Source: an uncultured Lachnospiraceae bacterium (GTDB lineage Bacteria; Bacillota; Clostridia; Lachnospirales; Lachnospiraceae). From it: a DNA stretch of 23,629 nucleotides. The stretch lies in NCBI GenBank assembly GCA_910585075.1, contig CAJUED010000041.1, positions 12,372 to 36,000 of the forward strand. The letters are read 5' to 3'. Both the position numbers and the translations under genes were made by a program. Positions 1 to 6,344 of this stretch are shown one piece after another. How positions within the stretch are numbered: the first letter of the stretch is position 1; the number at the start of each line of letters is the position of its first letter. The notes under the pieces were generated by a model. The model did not search any database. It saw only the letters and a program-made list of their open reading frames with translations, and was not told the origin of the DNA.

Positions 1-88
1 CTGTTGCAACGCTCTGGGTTCTTGCCCTTGAATGGGCCTGGCTGAGCAGTCTGTTCTGCATGATCAGTGAATTAATTTTGGTACTCAT
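1..88 (-). CDS. Start of an unidentified protein, cut by the window edge
   Basis: Only the first 29 codons are present. The reading begins MSTKINSLIMQNRLLSQ and runs off the left edge. The start is well supported: an AGGAG ribosome site lies 8 bases before the ATG at 88. The visible peptide is polar, rich in Ser, Gln, Asn and Arg, and has no signal peptide or membrane segment. I do not recognise the family. It follows the LytTR response regulator on the same strand with a 187-base gap in which I see no clear terminator, so it could be co-transcribed with it. Confidence 0.6.
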   Translation of the reverse strand, partial: MSTKINSLIMQNRLLSQAHSRARTQSVAT

Positions 89-275
89 ATGTCATTCTCC
101 TTCCCCTTCCGTAATTATATCGGTCTGAAAACTCTATTTCTTTACACGCATTTTTGTCATTCCGTTTTCCATGCCCTGCCTGACCTTGTGCGTCAGCTTA
201 TTGGCATATGTATGTAATTTAAATGGCAATCCTGTCTCCGACGGCTGTTTCAATACGGCTCCTTTTCTATCCACC

Positions 276-977
276 TCATATTTTCCCGCGCAGGAACCCC
301 ATATAGGTTTCCACAAAAGCGCTGTACTTTTGCTTCGCCATTAAAATGGTCTCTCCGTTTTTCATCCGTATGTTTCCCGTATCATATCCTTCCACCGCAT
401 TAAGGTTCACCAGGTATCCCCTGTGGCAGCGAAAAAAGCCGCCTCCCAGCATTTCCTCAAGCTCGCTCATTTTTGCATAATAGGAAATCTGTTCCTCCTT
501 CAAGTGAAGCACAATCTTTCTGCCATCATTTTCCGCATACAAAATATTGTCCTTAGGGATGTTGCGGTACAACCCCTTCACTCTTATCACCAAAGGCTCT
601 GCGTACTTTCCCGACCTGCATTCCTCGATGGCCTGCTCCAGTACCCGGAAAAATTTTTGTTCGTCTATAGGTTTTAGCAGGTACCGAAAGGCCTGCACTT
701 CAAAAGCATCAAAAACATATTCTTTAAGAGCTGTCACGAACACAATGACCGCCTCGGACTCCTGTCTTAAGGTTCTGGCCATATCAAGCCCGCTCATTCC
801 CTTTAAGTCAATATCCAGAAAATAAATGTCAAATCCTTTTCCGTTCTTCAGCAGTTCCTCTCCCGAGGAAAACACCTCCACCCGGCAGTTTTTCCTGTCC
901 GCGGTCCCTCTTTCTATCAATTGTCTCAGATATTCTCCCATGCTTTTTTCATCATCACAAACGGCAATTCGAAGCAT
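276..977 (-). CDS. LytTR-family (AgrA/LytR type) response regulator
   Basis: A two-component response regulator of 233 residues, normal for the family. An N-terminal receiver domain covers about residues 1-120: acidic pair D8/D9, phospho-acceptor D55 in the LDID motif, T82, and K102 in LKP. A LytTR DNA-binding domain covers about 128-230, with the typical RCHRGYLVNL stretch at 183-192. Such proteins are phosphorylated by a membrane histidine kinase and bind direct repeats upstream of targets. No kinase gene is visible here, so it is an orphan within this window. The ATG at 977 gives the standard MLRIAVCDDE start, but its ribosome site is poor. A better one (AGAGGAAAGGA) precedes an out-of-frame ATG at 991 that opens a 21-codon ORF overlapping this start, so the two may be coupled. 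Confidence 0.93.
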   Translation of the reverse strand: MLRIAVCDDEKSMGEYLRQLIERGTADRKNCRVEVFSSGEELLKNGKGFDIYFLDIDLKGMSGLDMARTLRQESEAVIVFVTALKEYVFDAFEVQAFRYLLKPIDEQKFFRVLEQAIEECRSGKYAEPLVIRVKGLYRNIPKDNILYAENDGRKIVLHLKEEQISYYAKMSELEEMLGGGFFRCHRGYLVNLNAVEGYDTGNIRMKNGETILMAKQKYSAFVETYMGFLRGKI

Positions 978-1034
978 ATCCTGGTAACCATGTCCTTTCC
1001 TCTGTCAGTAAATTGGGGACGCGGACAAAATATC

Positions 1035-1086
1035 ATCCCTCTATGCTGCCAATAGCCCGCAAATTTGGCTGCAAGCACAAATTTGT
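1035..1086 (-). repeat. Dispersed repeat, copy A (after the terminator of the 1249-1941 gene)
   Basis: Read on the minus strand this 52-base stretch matches 13979-14029 (plus strand) at roughly 42 of 51 aligned positions. Shared blocks are ACAAATTTGTGCT, CCAAATTTGCGGGC, GGC, CAT and GAGGGAT. ACAAATTTGT (1077-1086) is a perfect palindrome, and the middle can fold as a hairpin with loop AAATTTGC. In both places it comes directly after a terminator hairpin and before the next gene on the same strand, here the response regulator. No family name is assigned. Confidence 0.7.
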
Positions 1087-1087
1087 T

Positions 1088-1123
1088 GGTTAAAAAATAA
1101 GCTATCCGGCTTATTTTTTAGCC
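1088..1123 (-). terminator. Hairpin terminator of the 230-residue protein gene
   Basis: A 15-bp stem with one G-T wobble (1088-1102 against 1109-1123, loop TATCCG). The arms contain A6 and T6 runs, so it can act in either direction. It lies 126 bases after the stop of the gene at 1249-1941 and in front of repeat copy A. It therefore separates that gene from the response regulator downstream. Confidence 0.75.
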
Positions 1124-1248
1124 TATCCCCTCCGTCATATATATTTATATCGGCCTTTTTTGAAAAAGATAAAATTCTTTTGTAACAAAAAGATATTTTT
1201 TTGTAACCAATGGCCGCCGGCCATGCTCCGTAAGGCATCCGGCTTTTG

Positions 1249-1941
1249 TCAGCCCTCCGGCAGCTCCGGGCTAAGCAGCAGCTTTGCAAGGCTGATTGAC
1301 TGGGCCATATCTTCCGCCGCAAACATCCCTTCATAATCCCCGCGCCGTACGGCCGCCTCCTTTAACACCTTACCCATAATCTTTTCTTCCTGGGCCGCTT
1401 CATTTAGCTGTTTCATATATTTTTTGTGCCTTTTCACTCGTTTTTCCCAGAAGCTTTCCTCGGATTCCTCGTCAAAAATACTGCTGGCCTTCCCATTCTG
1501 ATACCCCATATACCAGCCCTGCCCGCGGTATTCCTCTTTTGTTTTTCCAAAACGATGTACGGAAAAACTTCCTCCGCAGACGCCGGTCCAGGGGTCGTTA
1601 AAAGCAAAATTAGCCCGTAACGTGTCCAGCACCCATTTTTCATAGGAAGGGTCCTTTTTCATGGCTTCAAACCCTTCATCCGTAATGTGAATGGAAACAG
1701 AACTCATGGCCTGAGACGGGTGCATGGGGAGGGCGGATATTTTCTGATAGATATACTGCTTATACTCCTCAAGAGTCATATCCTCTGTGGTTATCCCTCC
1801 TGTTTTTCCGCTGCTCTCTAACCCTTCAACCGTGTTCTTAAATCCCATAACCCCTTTTGTCTGTGTGCCTGCAAGCTGGCTTTGCAGAAAGCCGACGTAT
1901 GCTCTGGTCATTCCGTTTACAAAAAAATCGTTGCCTGTCAT
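1249..1941 (-). CDS. Conserved-looking protein of unknown function, 230 residues
   Basis: A soluble 230-residue protein with no signal peptide or membrane segment. It starts MTGNDFFVNGMTRAY and contains the run SSVSIHITDEGFEAMKKDP (about residues 80-100), followed by a Trp- and Phe-rich stretch. The C-terminal half is charged and helical, with a KRVKRHKKYMKQ basic patch. It resembles secretion- or motility-associated hypothetical proteins common in Lachnospiraceae, possibly the DUF6033 group, but I cannot confirm that. The start is firm: GGGGGGAGGT lies just before the ATG at 1941. It has its own terminator and faces away from the DUF3160 gene across a 356-base divergent spacer. Confidence 0.75.
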   Translation of the reverse strand: MTGNDFFVNGMTRAYVGFLQSQLAGTQTKGVMGFKNTVEGLESSGKTGGITTEDMTLEEYKQYIYQKISALPMHPSQAMSSVSIHITDEGFEAMKKDPSYEKWVLDTLRANFAFNDPWTGVCGGSFSVHRFGKTKEEYRGQGWYMGYQNGKASSIFDEESEESFWEKRVKRHKKYMKQLNEAAQEEKIMGKVLKEAAVRRGDYEGMFAAEDMAQSISLAKLLLSPELPEG

Positions 1942-2041
1942 TTTACCTCCCCCCTCTCAAGTCACTGCTTCCGCAAAAGGCTTTGTCCTCCGCTTCCTTA
2001 CCTTATACAACAGCTGATTTAACGATACTTTTTATACAGCA

Positions 2042-2083
2042 AAAGCGCACCATCAAAGCTTCAATCCTTTGAAAATGCGCTTT
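2042..2083. other. Two-tier stem-loop in the divergent spacer
   Basis: The outer stem AAAGCGCA/TGCGCTTT (2042-2049 with 2076-2083) and inner stem TCAAAG/CTTTGA (2053-2058 with 2067-2072) are perfect. They are separated by a symmetric 3x3 internal loop around an 8-base apical loop. It lies about 100 bases upstream of the start at 1941, so it may fall in that gene's leader or at an operator. No T-run follows on either strand, which argues against a terminator. Confidence 0.5.
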
Positions 2084-2100
2084 CCATAGCTCCCCTTTTG

Positions 2101-2116
2101 ACGATAGATATATCGT
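2101..2116. repeat. Short inverted repeat ACGATA-N4-TATCGT
   Basis: Perfect 6-bp arms around GATA, 18 bases beyond the two-tier stem-loop in the divergent spacer between the genes at 1941 (minus) and 2298 (plus). A related half (AACGATAC) occurs at 2018-2025. It could be a protein-binding dyad. The rest of the 1942-2297 spacer shows only the DUF3160 promoter. Confidence 0.3.
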
Positions 2117-2228
2117 TCTCCCCGGGAGTATTCTTTAGTCTTTTTATATGAAATCAATCAATTCTGTCATAAAATACACGGCATCCGCATAGCGGCTGGA
2201 TTTTTGAGTGTATTATAATGCAGAAGGA

Positions 2229-2256
2229 TTGATTTTTTACAAGAAGCTCCTATAAT
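2229..2256 (+). promoter_or_regulatory. Sigma-A type promoter of the DUF3160 gene
   Basis: The -35 box is TTGATT (2229-2234) and the -10 box a perfect TATAAT (2251-2256), with 16 bases between. It gives a short leader to the ATG at 2298. No other -35/-10 pair in this spacer is as good. Confidence 0.7.
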
Positions 2257-2297
2257 AAAATCAGATTTAGATGCATTTTTCAAACCTGGAGGTTGTC

Positions 2298-4565
2298 ATG
2301 ATAAAAGCAAAAACAAAATTCCTAATAGCATCCCTATTATCTTTCAGTATCATTGCAAGCACATTAAGCGCGTGCTCTTTCCAAAAACAGGCTGATGGCA
2401 ACTCGGATTCTTCCATCTCAGGCCCCATCTCCCCGGACGCCTCCCTATCTTCCGGCGCAAACGCTCAGCCCCCTGATGGAGATTCGGAAAACAATAGCAC
2501 CCCGGACGGAGCCTCCGACACCAGCGCCCAATATTTTTCAGATAAAAAGCCTTCCATTATTACAGCCGGATTCAATGCGGACGCAGATGCCGGCAATGTG
2601 GTTCCCTGCGTGGAAGCCTATAAAGTCAATCCTGATTTGAGCAACATTTCAAATTTAGACCGGTTTTATCTGGAAGACGACGTAAAGCAGCATTTGGCTC
2701 AGGACGGGTTTGTGGTGCGCGGAAGCGGCTGGCGTGAGTTTTTTGAGGTGTATGAAATGAACCGCTACGCCTACATTCCCAATTTCATCACTGTGGACTC
2801 CCTGATGCACACCTACCATTTGTATTTCAGCTATCTGCTGAAAAATATAGAGAGAAATTATCTCTCCGACTATCTGGGACAGTTAAGCCAGCAGATGCTC
2901 GGGGAAAGCATATCTCAATATGAGCAGCTAAAAGGCAGTAAGTGGGAATCCGCCGCGGAGCGCAATGTTGCCTTTTTTGCCGTAGGGGCAAAGCTGCTGG
3001 ATGATGGCACGGAGGTGCCTGACTCTGTAAAAGACCCTGTGGCCGCGGAACTTGACCATATCAACCAGGCAGACGCCATTCTCCGGTCTGAGATTGTCCA
3101 GGGCGAGGAGGATTATACCCAGTACATTCCCCGGGGATATTATGAAGGCGACGCCCGGCTTGAGCGTTATTTCAAGGCAATGATGTGGTATGGCCGCATT
3201 CATTTCCCTCAGGATAATGAAGATATGAACAGAAGCGCCCTTTTGATGACCACGGCCCTTTTAGGCAATGCAAAAGCCCATCAGCTTTGGGATTCCATCT
3301 ATGCGGCAACCTCCTTTTTTGCAGGTGCCAGCGACGACAACAGTGTGTATGAATACGCTGCTGCCATCCGGGAGACCTCCGGAAAAGAACTTACCCTTCA
3401 GCTGCTTATGGAGGACGACCAGGTATTTCAGCAATTTCAGGACGAAATAGGTTCCCTGCCCGCCCCGCAGATTAATTCCATTCCCATCGAGGAGGGGGAC
3501 GACAACACCATTCCCGGCTTTCGGTTTATGGGGCAACGTTTTACCATTGACGCCGCCATCATGCAAAACCTGATTTATCAGAGAGTGGGAGAAAACAGCA
3601 GTGGTTCCCGGCGGATGCTTCCGGATGTCCTTGATGTGCCCGCGGCCCTTGGCAGCGATACTGCCCTTGGGATTCTGAACGAGGAAGGTGCGGCGGATTA
3701 TCCTGATTATTCCCGAAATATGGAGCTGCTCAGAGGGGCCCTTTCAGAGGAAAATGATGCCCTTTGGTCTGCAAGCTTATACTCCATGTGGCTTAACACC
3801 CTCCGTCCTTTGCTTTCGGTTAAGGGTGAAGGATATCCTATGTTCATGCAAAGTGAGAACTGGCTTAAGAAAGACCTTGAGTGCTTTGCAGGCAGCCTTA
3901 CGGAATTAAAGCATGACACCATCCTATATTCCAAACAGGTGCTGGCGGAAATGGGCGGCGGTGAGGAGGAAATGGACGACCGTGGCTATGTAGAGCCGGA
4001 GCCCCTTGTATACGCAAGATTCGTTTCCCTGGCGGATCAGACGGCCCAGGGCCTTGAAGCATACGGACTCATAAGCCCGGAGGATAAAGAAAATCTTGAG
4101 CGTCTATCTCAGATTGCCGGTCAACTGCTGGAAATCTCAGGTAAAGAGCTTAAGGATGAGCTTTTGACCGATGATGAATATGAATTTATCCGCTACTACG
4201 GCGGCACCATTGAGCACTTCTGGTATGATGCCATCAAAAATGAAGGAGCCTCGGATTCTATCACTACCCAGGAATATCCGGCGGCGGTCGTTGTGGATAT
4301 TGCAACTGACCCTAACGGGGCTGTCCTTGAGGCTGCCACCGATACCCCTTCCGATATTCTGGTTGTGATAAAGGTTGACGGACAACTGAAAATCGCAAAG
4401 GGTACCGTATACTCATTTTATCAATTTGCCTGGCCTTTGGATGACCGATTGACGGATTCTAAGTGGCGGCAGATGGTGGGCTTGCAGCCTGATGAGGAAG
4501 GTTATCTCAATTATGAGATTCCTGTGGAAAAACCGGAGTGGACGGAAAGCTACCGGGTTGATTAA
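2298..4565 (+). CDS. DUF3160 surface lipoprotein
   Basis: A 755-residue exported lipoprotein. The signal peptide (residues 1-25) ends in lipobox LSAC with lipidated C26. A Ser/Pro/Asp-rich linker follows to about residue 75, then a long DUF3160-type region recognised by FEVYEMNRYAYIPNF (about 149-163), SLMHTYHLYFSYLL, WYGRIHF, FRFMGQRF and, near the end, KGTVYSFYQFAWPLDDRLTD. The family's function is unknown. The protein should sit on the outer face of the membrane. I chose the ATG at 2298, not the in-frame ATG at 2271, because GGAGGT lies 4 bases before it and it puts the basic residues at the start of the signal peptide. The CapA-type gene follows after 51 bases and is probably co-transcribed. 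Confidence 0.88.
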   Translation: MIKAKTKFLIASLLSFSIIASTLSACSFQKQADGNSDSSISGPISPDASLSSGANAQPPDGDSENNSTPDGASDTSAQYFSDKKPSIITAGFNADADAGNVVPCVEAYKVNPDLSNISNLDRFYLEDDVKQHLAQDGFVVRGSGWREFFEVYEMNRYAYIPNFITVDSLMHTYHLYFSYLLKNIERNYLSDYLGQLSQQMLGESISQYEQLKGSKWESAAERNVAFFAVGAKLLDDGTEVPDSVKDPVAAELDHINQADAILRSEIVQGEEDYTQYIPRGYYEGDARLERYFKAMMWYGRIHFPQDNEDMNRSALLMTTALLGNAKAHQLWDSIYAATSFFAGASDDNSVYEYAAAIRETSGKELTLQLLMEDDQVFQQFQDEIGSLPAPQINSIPIEEGDDNTIPGFRFMGQRFTIDAAIMQNLIYQRVGENSSGSRRMLPDVLDVPAALGSDTALGILNEEGAADYPDYSRNMELLRGALSEENDALWSASLYSMWLNTLRPLLSVKGEGYPMFMQSENWLKKDLECFAGSLTELKHDTILYSKQVLAEMGGGEEEMDDRGYVEPEPLVYARFVSLADQTAQGLEAYGLISPEDKENLERLSQIAGQLLEISGKELKDELLTDDEYEFIRYYGGTIEHFWYDAIKNEGASDSITTQEYPAAVVVDIATDPNGAVLEAATDTPSDILVVIKVDGQLKIAKGTVYSFYQFAWPLDDRLTDSKWRQMVGLQPDEEGYLNYEIPVEKPEWTESYRVD

Positions 4566-4616
4566 ACATACAACGGGCTTTGCCCTTATGCTTATAACAG
4601 TATACAAATTACATTT

Positions 4617-6212
4617 ATGCAGAAAAGACATTTAAAAAATATATTGATATCAGTTATGGCGCTGGCCTGTGCCGGCGCCGTCTTATACGCCGTGGGAAGC
4701 GTTCTGTGGCGCAGCGGTTTCTTTTTGCCCAAATGGATTCCATGGGAAAACGCAAGCCTTTACGCCCAGCCGCTTTCCGGTGAAATTGAATTAAAGCACA
4801 AATCCGTCCGCATCACGCATAATGATTCTCTTATCTGGGCCTCCCCCGATAACTTAAAAATTCAGCAGGTGCTCTCCTGTGACATAGACCATGATAGGGA
4901 GGAGGAGTTAATCCTTCTTTGCTGGAAAAGGGGACGCTATGGCAGCTACAGACCCTTCTGGGTAAAAGAAGACGAAAAGCAGTGGTCCCAACATATTTTC
5001 GTGTACGAATATCAACAAGGGGAAATTGCGCCCAAGTGGATGTCCTCTTACCTTGGACAGGATGTGGCCCATATGGACTTTGCGCCTGGCTCATCCTCTG
5101 CCACAAACCAAGAGATACGCAATTCTGTTGCGGATGATCCTGCCTGGAATCATTCGGCCGGGAGTCATTCTACAGACAATCCCCCGGCATTTCAGCATAC
5201 TGCAGCCAGAACTGCAGACAACATAAAGTTTACTCCCGGCCGCCTTCTGCTGACCGACACTGACGGCCTTGTCAGCAGCTGGGTATGGGATTCCTGGGGC
5301 TTTACCAGGCAGGATACGGAGGTATCCTTCGCCGTCTTCGGCGACAATCTGCTTCATGAGTCCATATACAGATACGGCCTTTATCACGACCCTTCCTTTG
5401 GTTTTCTCTTTGAAAATGTGAAAGCCCTCATTGCAGACAGCGACATTTCCGTCATGAATCAGGAAACCCCGTTTACAGATATCCCCTCAGATTACAGCGG
5501 TTATCCCAGGTTCGGGACTCCTGCCGGTGTGGGGCAGGCCATTGCAGACGCTGGCTTTGAGGTGGTAACCTGCGCAACCAACCATGCCCTTGACCAGGGC
5601 CCTTACGGCATTCAGGTCACAAAAGACTTTTTTGACTCCCATGATATTCTGTGTCTGGGCATACAGACAGAAAACGAAACCGCCTACCGTCCTTACGAGA
5701 TTGTTCGGAAAAACGGCATCCGCTTTGCCCTCCTCAACTATACCTATGGCACTAACGGCATCAAGATTCCGGAAGAAAATCCCAATATGGTTCATCTGCT
5801 GGATGATGAAGAAAAAATCAGAAACGATATCAAAAGCGCAGGAAACAAAGCGGATTTTATCATTGTGTTTGTCCACTGGGGTACGGAAAATTCCTCAGAT
5901 ATCGATGAGTTTCAGAAAAAATGGACACAACTTTTTCTGGAGAGCAAGGTTGACGTGGTGGTGGGCACCCATCCCCACACCTTACAGCCCTGTGAGCTTC
6001 TTAAGGATGAGGCCGGCCATGAAATGCTGGTCTACTATTCCATTGGCAATTTCATCAGCGCCCAGCCTGAGAATTCCTGCGTCAAAGGCGGCATGGCAAG
6101 CTTTACGGTATCCCCAACTTCCGACGGATATAAAGTTACGGAATATGGCCTGCTGCCTCTTTGCATTGTGCGAGAGAGTGATGGGAAATACACTGTAAAA
6201 CTAAAAGTTTAA
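4617..6212 (+). CDS. Membrane-anchored CapA-family (PGA_cap) protein
   Basis: 531 residues. A basic start (MQKRHLKN) and hydrophobic segment at about 8-30 form an uncleaved signal anchor, so the rest faces outward. Residues about 60-230 hold a propeller-like region (repeat signatures CDIDHDREEELILLCW and LLTDTDGLVSSW) broken by a Ser/Asn/His-rich linker at 157-203. The CapA metallophosphatase-like domain spans about 236-485: GDNLLHE (242-248), NQETP (281-285), NHALDQG (322-328), HWGTEN (420-425), GTHPHTLQP (450-458), YSIGNF (474-479). CapA proteins act in poly-gamma-glutamate export or anchoring, but no capB/capC is visible, so the polymer is unknown. There is no good ribosome site at 4617; coupling to the DUF3160 gene is likely. 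A GGGC-TTT-GCCC mini-hairpin lies in the 51-base gap. Confidence 0.9.
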   Translation: MQKRHLKNILISVMALACAGAVLYAVGSVLWRSGFFLPKWIPWENASLYAQPLSGEIELKHKSVRITHNDSLIWASPDNLKIQQVLSCDIDHDREEELILLCWKRGRYGSYRPFWVKEDEKQWSQHIFVYEYQQGEIAPKWMSSYLGQDVAHMDFAPGSSSATNQEIRNSVADDPAWNHSAGSHSTDNPPAFQHTAARTADNIKFTPGRLLLTDTDGLVSSWVWDSWGFTRQDTEVSFAVFGDNLLHESIYRYGLYHDPSFGFLFENVKALIADSDISVMNQETPFTDIPSDYSGYPRFGTPAGVGQAIADAGFEVVTCATNHALDQGPYGIQVTKDFFDSHDILCLGIQTENETAYRPYEIVRKNGIRFALLNYTYGTNGIKIPEENPNMVHLLDDEEKIRNDIKSAGNKADFIIVFVHWGTENSSDIDEFQKKWTQLFLESKVDVVVGTHPHTLQPCELLKDEAGHEMLVYYSIGNFISAQPENSCVKGGMASFTVSPTSDGYKVTEYGLLPLCIVRESDGKYTVKLKV

Positions 6213-6231
6213 AGAATTATTTCCATTTTTC

Positions 6232-6260
6232 TTGGCAATCTCTTACTTCTTTGATATAAT
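6232..6260 (+). promoter_or_regulatory. Strong promoter of the YfhO-like gene
   Basis: TTGGCA (6232-6237), a 17-base spacer and a perfect TATAAT (6255-6260). It lies just past the CapA-type gene stop, so the YfhO-like gene can be expressed on its own. A transcript starting near 6267 would leave almost no leader for the ATG at 6276, which favours a start further down. Confidence 0.75.
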
Positions 6261-6344
6261 ACCTTCGATTCGCATATGTTAACTTCTATTCTATTTTTTT
6301 GCGAAAACATAATGTCAGGTACAGAAAGGTGTAATTTAGCTGTG

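Noticed and set aside
134..316. 60-codon minus frame after the response regulator
   Set aside because: It begins with TTG inside the regulator gene with no ribosome site and no recognisable content; weak evidence for a gene.
1041..1334. 97-codon minus frame over the repeat and terminator
   Set aside because: It crosses the hairpin and the end of the 230-residue protein gene in another frame; low-complexity content.
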